Shown here: positions 54,518 to 61,712 of the stretch, piece after piece
How positions within the stretch are numbered: position 1 is the first letter of the stretch
Layout of the letters: every line of letters starts with the position of its first letter
Origin: Imperialibacter sp040222385
Lineage (GTDB): Bacteria; Bacteroidota; Bacteroidia; Cytophagales; Cyclobacteriaceae
Assembly (NCBI RefSeq): GCF_040222385.1
Contig: NZ_JAVKDF010000017.1
Span: forward strand, 124,001 to 188,000
Direction of reading: 5' to 3'
Length of the DNA: 64,000 nucleotides
Translations under genes and position numbers: made by a program
Notes under the pieces: generated by a model
Databases searched by the model: none
Seen by the model: only the letters and a program-made list of their open reading frames with translations
What the model was told of the DNA's origin: nothing

Positions 54518-54543
54518 GCCGACTATTGTATTGGGTAGTCGGC
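54518..54543. terminator. Hairpin between convergent PiT and PhoH genes
   Basis: GCCGACTA (54518-54525) and TAGTCGGC (54536-54543) form an 8-bp stem with a 10-nt loop between two convergent genes. Neither strand has a T-run after it, so it is only a possible terminator. Confidence 0.35.
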
Positions 54544-54565
54544 ATGCCCAAATCCATCTGGCATG

Positions 54566-55903
54566 CTACAATAGCTGATTCGCAATATTCGCCAGTTCTG
54601 ATCTTTCCCCCTTCTCAAGGGTAACGTGCGCATAAAGAGGATGGTCTTTGATTCTATCGATGAGGTATGACAATCCGTTGCTTTGCGAATCGAGATACGG
54701 TGTATCAATCTGATAGATATCGCCGGTGAAAATAATTTTCGTGTTTTCTCCTGCCCGGGTAATGATAGTTTTCACTTCATGGGGCGTCAGGTTTTGTGCT
54801 TCGTCCACAATGAAGAAAATATTGGACAAGCTTCTACCTCTGATATATGCCAACGGCGTAATTACCAGTTTCTCCTGATTCACCATATCCGTTATCCGGG
54901 AGTATTCCTTATCTGACTCGCTAAACTGGTTCTGAATAAATTTGAGGTTGTCCCACAGTGGCTCCATGTAAGGGTTGAGCTTTGATTTGATGTCGCCCGG
55001 CAGGTAGCCGATGTCCTTGTTGCTCAGCGGAACGATTGGGCGGGCCAGATAAATCTGCTTGTAGTTTCGTTTCTGCTCCAAAGCGCCAGCCAACGCAAGC
55101 AAGGTTTTGCCTGTGCCAGCCACCCCCGTGATGGACACAAGCCTTACCTCTGGGTTCATAATAGCGTGGATGGCAAAGGTCTGCTCCGCATTACGGGGCT
55201 TAATGCCATACACGGGCACTTTATCCACCTTCTCCACATTCTTTGAGTTGGGGTTATAAGTGGAAAGAATCGAGTTCTTATCGCTTTTCAGAATGAAGTA
55301 GTTATTGGCAGTGGGCTTAACCCCCTTCAGAATCTCCTTTCTGTCAATCACATTTTCTTCATACAACTTACTGATGTGGTCGGGGTCTATGTTTTCGATG
55401 ATCGACTTGCCTGTATATAGATCGCTTACATTCTTAATTTTGCCGGTTTCATAGTCTTCTGCCAGCAATCCCAGCGACTTGGCCTTCAGCCTCAGGTTGA
55501 TATCCTTGCTGACAAGTATCACCTTCTTCGTTTTTTCCTCCCTTTTCAATGTCAGAGCGGCGTTCAGAATCTTATGGTCAGCTTTTGGTTCGTCAAACAC
55601 CTTTTCCGCATCTACTTCCGGGTTGCTCTGCATCACCACTTTAAACTTGCCCTTTGTCTTGCCGTTCAGTGGAATCCAATCCTGTAGCATGTAATTCTCC
55701 GACAACGTATCTATCAGCCTGATGAACTCCCGGGCCTCAAAATTCTTGGTGTCGTTCCCCTTTTTGAAATTATCAAGCTCTTCCAGCACGGTGATGGGGA
55801 TGGCCACATCGTGCTCTGCAAAGTTCATGATTGAGTCGTGAGAATAAAGAATAACTGATGTGTCGAGTACAAAAACTTTCCCTTCCTTCGATGCTTTAGC
55901 CAT
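54566..55903 (-). CDS. PIN-PhoH family ATPase/RNase
   Basis: 445 aa. An N-terminal PIN domain (about 10-150; VFVLDTSVILYSHDS gives the first acidic residue, with further Asp in ILVSKDINLRLKAKSLG) is fused to a PhoH ATPase (about 235-445; Walker A GVAGTGKTLLALAGAL, Walker B FFIVDEAQNLTPHEV). PhoH2-type proteins unwind and cleave RNA. It is the only gene between 54436 and 56107 and is convergent with the phosphate transporter; no regulatory link is implied. Confidence 0.93.
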   Translation of the reverse strand: MAKASKEGKVFVLDTSVILYSHDSIMNFAEHDVAIPITVLEELDNFKKGNDTKNFEAREFIRLIDTLSENYMLQDWIPLNGKTKGKFKVVMQSNPEVDAEKVFDEPKADHKILNAALTLKREEKTKKVILVSKDINLRLKAKSLGLLAEDYETGKIKNVSDLYTGKSIIENIDPDHISKLYEENVIDRKEILKGVKPTANNYFILKSDKNSILSTYNPNSKNVEKVDKVPVYGIKPRNAEQTFAIHAIMNPEVRLVSITGVAGTGKTLLALAGALEQKRNYKQIYLARPIVPLSNKDIGYLPGDIKSKLNPYMEPLWDNLKFIQNQFSESDKEYSRITDMVNQEKLVITPLAYIRGRSLSNIFFIVDEAQNLTPHEVKTIITRAGENTKIIFTGDIYQIDTPYLDSQSNGLSYLIDRIKDHPLYAHVTLEKGERSELANIANQLL

Positions 55904-56107
55904 GTGTACTTTATCAAAAAAACCAACAATACAAGTTGCTTTAAGGTTAATGATAAATGCCTAAATCTCTAAGTTAACTTTATAAAAAATTTGTCATTTT
56001 TTTTGACTTCACTCAACGTTCCATACCACCTGGATTGACCACAGAAACTCTTATCTGTCAGTGGCATAGACATGTACATTCCTTTTCTTTAGGTATTAAG
56101 TGAAGGC

Positions 56108-56764
56108 TCAAAAGCTCTCCTTCAGCGTGAACAAATCTCCTTTTTCGAGGGGTTGAATTGTTAGCACATTGGCAAGACACAACCGCACCAATGTTCTGGA
56201 GGCAATGATGACAGGGATTTTTGCTACTGATGCAAACTCAGAAAGGGTAATCGTCTTGTTGAATTTGAAATGCTCCATCAGCTTTTTTTCATTCTCACCA
56301 TAGGTAAACTTGATGTTTTTTGTTCGCCGACTCCGCTTCAAAATTTGGCGCATCTCATCACTGGCCTGAATACTTTTGTCACCCACTCTGATATAGGCCT
56401 TGCCAAAAGCTTGTGTCGTGTCGGCAAGCGCATAATGCGGGCGCCTTCTGCTTGGCTTGATGAAATAATAGAGCACCCCCAAATTGTCGTCAATGGGCAC
56501 TATCTCCGACTTATAGTCAAGAGTTGGTCTGCACAACTCATCAATCGCCTTTTTCAGCAGGTAATCATGCTCTTCAGCATATTTTAACCCGGGAATGCCC
56601 CCCTCATCGCTAATGCCAACAAGTAAATAACCTCCGTCGGCATTGGCAAAGGCCACAATCTCCCGTACAATCTTTTCCGGATGGGCCACCTTCCGCTTGA
56701 ACTCTATCTGCTGACCCTCTCCCCTCCTAACAAGTCTTTTAATTTCCTGAAGTGACACCGGCAT
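56108..56764 (-). CDS. AlbA_2 (Schlafen-like) domain protein
   Basis: 218 aa. The AlbA_2 domain (PF04326) is recognised from GEGQQIEFKRKV and AFANADGGYLLVGISDEGG at residues 15-55. The C-terminal 70 residues look like a winged helix (LMEHFKFNKTITLSEFASVA). These proteins bind nucleic acid or nucleotides and are often regulators. It is the third gene of a run with the ChlI-like ATPase 30 bp upstream and the VWA gene before that, so it may regulate or assist that pair. Confidence 0.85.
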   Translation of the reverse strand: MPVSLQEIKRLVRRGEGQQIEFKRKVAHPEKIVREIVAFANADGGYLLVGISDEGGIPGLKYAEEHDYLLKKAIDELCRPTLDYKSEIVPIDDNLGVLYYFIKPSRRRPHYALADTTQAFGKAYIRVGDKSIQASDEMRQILKRSRRTKNIKFTYGENEKKLMEHFKFNKTITLSEFASVAKIPVIIASRTLVRLCLANVLTIQPLEKGDLFTLKESF

Positions 56765-56794
56765 GATACAACTGAATCAATATCAGCCTTAATA

Positions 56795-58327
56795 TTATGT
56801 ATTAAAATCGTCATCCTCATCATCTTCCTCGCCAGGGCCAGGCATGCTGAACATGCTGCTCAGCAAATCTTTGAACGACGTGCCTGTGGCCAGATGGTGC
56901 TTGGAAAGCTGGCTGAATTCGGCCAGGCCATGGAGGGCAAACTCCATCAAAAAGTATTTCAGCTTGTCGTCTGCTTGCTTATGGTATTCCTTCACCAGCT
57001 CCTTTAGTCCGGGCACTCCCTCAAGCAACTTGCGATGCTCCTTCTCAGTAGACTCATTTAGCAAGTCGACCATATTACCCTCACCAAACCAATCAGTGAT
57101 CGCTTTGTACGGGTTGGGGGCGTTTCTTTTCTTTCTAATTTCTTCCGGATTTGGGAAGTAAAGCAAAAACTGGCTCCTGATCGCCTTACCCACCAGGTTC
57201 TGTGCCACTATACCAGGGCCCTCCTGCTCGCCTTCATATACGAGCTCCACTTTTCCGGTAATAGAAGGAAGCACGCCAACAAAATCGCCCACTCTCACAT
57301 TGGTGGACTTCTCACCGTTAATCAGTGCCCTTCTTTCTGCCGAACTGTACATGTTTTCCATGGCAGAAATAGTCAACCTGGCCGACACGCCACTCTTCGC
57401 ATCCACATACTCGCTGGAGCGTGCTTCAAACGCTATCTGCTCAATCAGATTTTTAGCCAACTCTCCGGCACTCACAACATCCAGCTGCTCTTTTAAGACC
57501 CTTGCTTCCTGATCGGTTATCTTCCGTCCTATCTCAATAGATTTAGGATAGTGAGTAATAATCTGGCTGTCAATCCTGTCCTTCAGCGGTGTCACTATAC
57601 TTCCTCTGTTGGTATAGTCTTCAGGATTGGCCGTGAATACAAACTGAATATCCAAAGGCAGCCTTAGTTTAAAACCACGAATCTGGATATCGCCCTCCTG
57701 AAGGATATTGAAAAGCGCTACTTGTATCCTGGCTTGTAAGTCAGGAAGCTCATTGATCACAAAAATTCCCCTGTGCGACCTTGGCACAAGTCCATGATGA
57801 ATCACTCTCTCGTCCGAATAAGGAAGCTTCAGCGAAGCAGCTTTTATCGGATCCACGTCTCCAATCAAGTCGGCAATGGTCACGTCGGGTGTTGCCAGCT
57901 TCTCTGTATATCTTTCATCCCGGTGCAGCCAGCTAACGGGTGTCTTGTCTCCGTGCTCAGCCACCAGGTCTTTGGCAAACCTCGAAATCGGGTTCAGGGG
58001 ATCGTCATTCAAATCTGCTCCCTCAATCACCGGAATGTATTCGTCCAGCAGCTCGATCATTTGGCGGGCCATTCTTGTCTTGGCCTGCCCCCTTAGCCCG
58101 AGGAAGTTAATATTGTGCCTCGATAAAATGGCTCTTTCCACATCGGGAATCACCGTTTCTTCATAACCCCATATCCCTTCAAAAACGCTCTTTTTGGCTT
58201 TGAGCCTGGCGATCAAATTGCGCCTGAGCTCGTCTTTGATGGATTCGGGTTGGTAGCCACATGCCTTGAGCTCGCCGAGTGTATGTATTTTGCGTAGTTG
58301 TGCGAAGGAGAGATCCCTATATTTCAT
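56795..58327 (-). CDS. ChlI/MoxR-like AAA+ ATPase
   Basis: 510 aa. AAA+ core of the magnesium-chelatase I type, with the usual insertions. The P-loop reads FLGLRGQAKTRM, so the Gly before the catalytic Lys is Ala; Walker B reads GIFVINELPDLQ, with Asn in place of the usual Asp. Sensor 1 (FVFTANPED) and the Arg-finger region (PLKDRIDSQI) are present. The C-terminus is acidic. No other porphyrin or Mg-chelatase genes are near, so a chelatase role is unlikely. It is paired with the VWA protein 25 bp upstream, as in MoxR-VWA systems that remodel or activate proteins. Confidence 0.88.
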   Translation of the reverse strand: MKYRDLSFAQLRKIHTLGELKACGYQPESIKDELRRNLIARLKAKKSVFEGIWGYEETVIPDVERAILSRHNINFLGLRGQAKTRMARQMIELLDEYIPVIEGADLNDDPLNPISRFAKDLVAEHGDKTPVSWLHRDERYTEKLATPDVTIADLIGDVDPIKAASLKLPYSDERVIHHGLVPRSHRGIFVINELPDLQARIQVALFNILQEGDIQIRGFKLRLPLDIQFVFTANPEDYTNRGSIVTPLKDRIDSQIITHYPKSIEIGRKITDQEARVLKEQLDVVSAGELAKNLIEQIAFEARSSEYVDAKSGVSARLTISAMENMYSSAERRALINGEKSTNVRVGDFVGVLPSITGKVELVYEGEQEGPGIVAQNLVGKAIRSQFLLYFPNPEEIRKKRNAPNPYKAITDWFGEGNMVDLLNESTEKEHRKLLEGVPGLKELVKEYHKQADDKLKYFLMEFALHGLAEFSQLSKHHLATGTSFKDLLSSMFSMPGPGEEDDEDDDFNT

Positions 58328-58352
58328 TTGTGCTTACTAATTTTCTGGTTGG

Positions 58353-59450
58353 TTAAAATCTTTTCTTTTTGTTCCGGCGGTAGTCTTCAAATATGAGCTC
58401 CCCAAGTCCTTTAAGGCTGCTATAGTAAGCATTGCCATTGTTGACCATAGTAAACTCCTTGACAAATTGCTTTAAATATGGGTCGGAAGCGATCATGAAG
58501 GTGGTGATAGGGATATTGAGTTTGCGGCAGGCAGCCGCCAAATCTAATGTTCTGTTCAAAATCTTTGGGTCAAGGCCAAAGCTATTCTTGTAGTACTTAA
58601 TGCCTTGCTTGATACAGGTGGGTTTCCCATCTGTGATCATGAATATCTGCTTGTTCTTATTTTTTCTTCTCCGTAGCAAGTCCATTGCCAACTCAAGCCC
58701 AGCCACAGTGTTGGTGTGGTAAGGCCCTACGCTAAGGTACGGCAAGTCCTTAATGTCAATCTGCCAGGCATCGTTGCCAAACACGAGTATGTCCAGTGTG
58801 TCTTTTTTGTATTTGTGCATGATCAGCTCAGAGAGCGCCATTGCCACTTTTTTTGCCGGCGTAATCCTGTCCTCGCCGTATAAGATCATCGAATGGCTGA
58901 TATCTATCATCAGCACGGTGCTGGTCTGCGTCTTGTATTCTGTTTCAACAATCTCCAGGTCGTCTTCAGTCAGCCTGAAATCAGAAAACCCGTGGTTGAT
59001 TTGTGCATTCTTAATAGAATCGGTAAGTGAAATCTGCTCGAGGGTGTCCCCAAATTGAAATTCTCTCCTATCGGTACCTGGCTCATCTCCATGACCCGGC
59101 ATAGGCGTTGCATGGTTTCCCTTGCCCGATTTTTTTAGCTTTCCGAAAATTTCCTCCAGAGAATTTTTTCGAATGGCTCTTTCCGATTTCGCCGTTATCT
59201 TAAACTCGCCGTCTGGTGTCTTATCGGTAATAAACCCTTTGTTCTTAAGGTCATCTATAAAATCTCCTATGCCGTAGTCAGGATTTGTGATGGAATATTG
59301 TTTGTCGAGGTTGGTCAACCAACTCAAAGCCTCCGAAACATCCCCCGATGTAATCACCAGGAGCTGATGGAAAATGTTGAGCAAGTTCTCAAATTCGGTC
59401 TTCTCTTCGTCCTTGGAGGGTATATAGTCAGTAAAGCGGTAGCCTATCAT
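58353..59450 (-). CDS. VWA-domain protein, partner of the ChlI-like ATPase
   Basis: 365 aa from the ATG at 59450 (MIGYRFTDYIPSKDEEK); the frame continues to a TTG at 59483. An N-terminal helical region is followed by a VWA domain (about 185-365) with a complete MIDAS: DISHS (DxSxS), Thr in YHTNTVAGLELA and Asp in MITDGKP. Soluble; no signal peptide. VWA proteins of this type act as substrate adaptors for ChlI/MoxR ATPases. It is the first gene of a three-gene operon and lies downstream of a 360-bp spacer. Confidence 0.88.
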   Translation of the reverse strand: MIGYRFTDYIPSKDEEKTEFENLLNIFHQLLVITSGDVSEALSWLTNLDKQYSITNPDYGIGDFIDDLKNKGFITDKTPDGEFKITAKSERAIRKNSLEEIFGKLKKSGKGNHATPMPGHGDEPGTDRREFQFGDTLEQISLTDSIKNAQINHGFSDFRLTEDDLEIVETEYKTQTSTVLMIDISHSMILYGEDRITPAKKVAMALSELIMHKYKKDTLDILVFGNDAWQIDIKDLPYLSVGPYHTNTVAGLELAMDLLRRRKNKNKQIFMITDGKPTCIKQGIKYYKNSFGLDPKILNRTLDLAAACRKLNIPITTFMIASDPYLKQFVKEFTMVNNGNAYYSSLKGLGELIFEDYRRNKKKRF

Positions 59451-59585
59451 GTGTTCCTTTTCGTTATAACCATTAACCAACAATTAAAGTTATTGATTCA
59501 GTCCTTAACACAAAATAACTTGTGCTGCTCGAATCGATGGTCATTATAATTTGTATTAATTAAATATTAAATTGAACTTTAAATA

Positions 59586-59618
59586 TTGAATTAATATTTT
59601 TCTCCTTTAATAATTTTG
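59586..59618 (+). promoter_or_regulatory. Consensus promoter for the 39-codon ORF
   Basis: TTG (59586-59588), a 22-bp spacer and TAATTTTG (59611-59618) match the Bacteroidota consensus TTG-N17-23-TAnnTTTG in a very AT-rich region. The ORF starts 51 bp after the box. Confidence 0.5.
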
Positions 59619-59669
59619 AATACTTAAAGTAATGCTTTAACTTATTTATCCCATTTGAGCATTATAACT

Positions 59670-59789
59670 ATGAAAGGCAGAAGAAGATTCTTTTTTACAC
59701 TCGTTAAAGACCTGTTCTACAAGTTTTTAGCGCATTCAGATCAAAAAGGTACTGAGACTAACAAACACCACCACTATAGTACACATTGA
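59670..59789 (+). CDS. Putative 39-aa basic small protein
   Basis: ATG at 59670, stop TGA at 59787-59789; 39 codons, on the plus strand among minus-strand genes. It starts MKGRRRFFFTLVKDLFYKFL, which would make an amphipathic, positively charged helix, and ends in a polar His/Thr-rich tail. It has a consensus promoter upstream and a terminator 26 bp downstream, so this is a complete transcription unit by sequence. No family is known to me. It could also be a non-coding RNA gene. Confidence 0.4.
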   Translation: MKGRRRFFFTLVKDLFYKFLAHSDQKGTETNKHHHYSTH

Positions 59790-59815
59790 CTATTGGTGAA
59801 TGTTTAACTTCAAAA

Positions 59816-59840
59816 TGAAGGTCGCTTAGTGCGGCCTTCA
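59816..59840. terminator. Terminator shared by the small ORF and the hydroxylase gene
   Basis: TGAAGGTCGC (59816-59825), loop TTAGT and GCGGCCTTCA (59831-59840): a 10-bp stem with one G-T pair. TTTTTT follows after 8 nt on the plus strand and TTTTG follows directly on the minus strand. Confidence 0.7.
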
Positions 59841-59844
59841 TTGA

Positions 59845-60471
59845 CTACTTTTTTGGCAAGGTTCCAAACACAAAATCCCAAAATGGGGATGAAACGCCGA
59901 ACCCACGGTCGTCGTCCTTATAATGGTGTATGCCGTGGTTGACCCACAATACCTTCAGAAAGTTTTTCGGAGGCTGATAGGCATGTATGGCATAGTGCAT
60001 AAAGGCATAGGTCACATACCCAAGTAAAAAGCCCGGAACAAACGCAAATGCGTATTGTTGCATCGGAATCCAGAAGATCACAAAAAGTACACCTCCTATC
60101 ATTAATGCGCCGGCCGGCGGCATTACAACCCTTGATTTATCCTTAGGATATTCGTGATGAACACCGTGTAAAGTGTATTGAATGGCATTCTTGATCTTGT
60201 TAGTCGGTGCCATATGAAACACAAAGCGGTGCAACAGGTACTCAGCCAGTGTCCAGCTGAAGTAGCCAGCAGCAAACAAGCTGGCAATCTGGGTGATAGA
60301 AAACCCTATTTCCATGGCCGACCAGTACAACAAAAAAGCAGCTATTGAGCAGAGTATCCCAAGTGTTACTGAATAGTGGGCCCTTGTCAGTCTTTCAAGA
60401 ACAGGGTTTTTAAAAAGCTGCGTGGTGCCACTGTTGTTCGGTTTTACCTTCGATCTAACGCTTGCAGGCAT
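59845..60471 (-). CDS. Fatty acid hydroxylase superfamily protein
   Basis: 208 aa, four or more membrane helices. Histidine motifs of the di-iron hydroxylase/sterol desaturase superfamily: HRFVFH, HGVHHEYP, HYAIH, and NHGIHHYKDDDRGFG. The spacing resembles fatty acid 2-hydroxylases (Scs7/FA2H) that hydroxylate the acyl chain of sphingolipids. Bacteroidota sphingolipids and sulfonolipids carry such hydroxyls, so a membrane-lipid role is likely. It lies 89 bp downstream of bshA on the same strand and ends at a terminator. Confidence 0.87.
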   Translation of the reverse strand: MPASVRSKVKPNNSGTTQLFKNPVLERLTRAHYSVTLGILCSIAAFLLYWSAMEIGFSITQIASLFAAGYFSWTLAEYLLHRFVFHMAPTNKIKNAIQYTLHGVHHEYPKDKSRVVMPPAGALMIGGVLFVIFWIPMQQYAFAFVPGFLLGYVTYAFMHYAIHAYQPPKNFLKVLWVNHGIHHYKDDDRGFGVSSPFWDFVFGTLPKK

Positions 60472-60560
60472 TTTTCCTTACTTCTTATCCCAACAATAAT
60501 TTATTTTTCGCTCGAAAATTGGCTCGATTTACAACAAAATTCCTACCCCCTTAAATTCCA

Positions 60561-61700
60561 CTATACCGCACTTATTTTGAAAGATTCCACGATTTTGTTA
60601 TAAAATGATTCATACATGGGAAGAATATTGGTTATGTCAAACTCCTTAGCACGCTTAAGTGCACCTTCCTTGAAGCTGGGTAAGTTTTCGTCCTTCAAAA
60701 TGTGAAGCGATTTTTTAGTCATGCTTTCGATATCACCTATATCACAGGTAAACCCGGAAACACCATCAATATTGAGCTCTGTGAGGCCGCCTGTATTTGA
60801 TGACACCACAGGGACTTCGCATGCCATTGCCTCCAACGCTGCCAGGCCGAAGCTCTCCTTTTCAGAAGGCATCAGAAACAGATCCGCCACTGACAGTACT
60901 TCCTCCACATGATCAAGCTTGCCGAGAAACCTGGTGTCCTCAAATGAACAGGTTTCACGGCAAAGTGCTTCTGCCTTGCTTCTTTCAGGGCCATCACCCA
61001 CCATCAGGAGCTTTGCCGGCATCTCCTTTCTAATACCAATGAAGATTTTTATCACATCCTCCACCCGTTTTACTTTTCTGAAATTGGAAGTGTGCACCAC
61101 CAGTTTCTCTCCGTTAGGACATATTGCTTGCTTAAAATGATCCTTTTTTTGCTTCTTGAATCGCTCGAGGTCGATAAAATTGGGGATTACCTCGATCTCC
61201 TTGGTGATAGCAAAATGCTCATATGTTTCATCCCGCAGCGAGCTTGAAACAGCTGTTACCCCATCGGACTGATTAATCGAAAACGTGACCACGGGCTCAT
61301 AGGAGGGATCTTTGCCAACCAGCGTAATATCAGTACCATGCAGCGTCGTAATCACTGGTATTTCTATCCCCTTAACTCGCAGTATCTGCTTAGCCATGTA
61401 AGCGGCCGACGCATGAGGAATAGCGTAGTGCACATGCAACAAATCCAACTTCTCGAACTGCACAACCTCTACCATCTTACTGGCCAACGCCAACTCATAG
61501 GGCGGATACTGGAACAGGGGATATGACTGCACGTCTACCTCGTGGTAGAAAAGATTCTCGTTAAAGAAATCAAGTCGTGTGGGTTGTGAATAAGTAATGA
61601 AGTGAATCCTGTGCCCTTCTTTGGCCAGGGCCTTTCCAAGCTCGGTGGCCACCACTCCGCTACCACCAAAGGTGGGATAACATACTATTCCGATGTTCAT
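60561..61700 (-). CDS. bshA: N-acetyl-alpha-D-glucosaminyl L-malate synthase
   Basis: 379 aa. The BshA signature is strong: MNIGIVCYPTFGGSGVVATELG, FEKLDLLHVHYAIPHASAAY, TTLHGTDITLVGKDPSY and the GT4 E-x7-E motif in MPSEKESFGLAALEAMACE. It joins GlcNAc from UDP-GlcNAc to L-malate, the first step of bacillithiol synthesis. It starts 12 bp after the stop of the beta-lactamase fusion gene, so the two are probably co-transcribed. No bshB or bshC is in this window. Confidence 0.95.
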   Translation of the reverse strand: MNIGIVCYPTFGGSGVVATELGKALAKEGHRIHFITYSQPTRLDFFNENLFYHEVDVQSYPLFQYPPYELALASKMVEVVQFEKLDLLHVHYAIPHASAAYMAKQILRVKGIEIPVITTLHGTDITLVGKDPSYEPVVTFSINQSDGVTAVSSSLRDETYEHFAITKEIEVIPNFIDLERFKKQKKDHFKQAICPNGEKLVVHTSNFRKVKRVEDVIKIFIGIRKEMPAKLLMVGDGPERSKAEALCRETCSFEDTRFLGKLDHVEEVLSVADLFLMPSEKESFGLAALEAMACEVPVVSSNTGGLTELNIDGVSGFTCDIGDIESMTKKSLHILKDENLPSFKEGALKRAKEFDITNILPMYESFYNKIVESFKISAV

Positions 61701-61712
61701 ATCTCTTGCTAA

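Noticed and set aside
56795..58327. True magnesium chelatase for chlorophyll synthesis
   Set aside because: No ChlH, ChlD or other porphyrin genes are near, and the nucleotide-binding motifs depart from ChlI.
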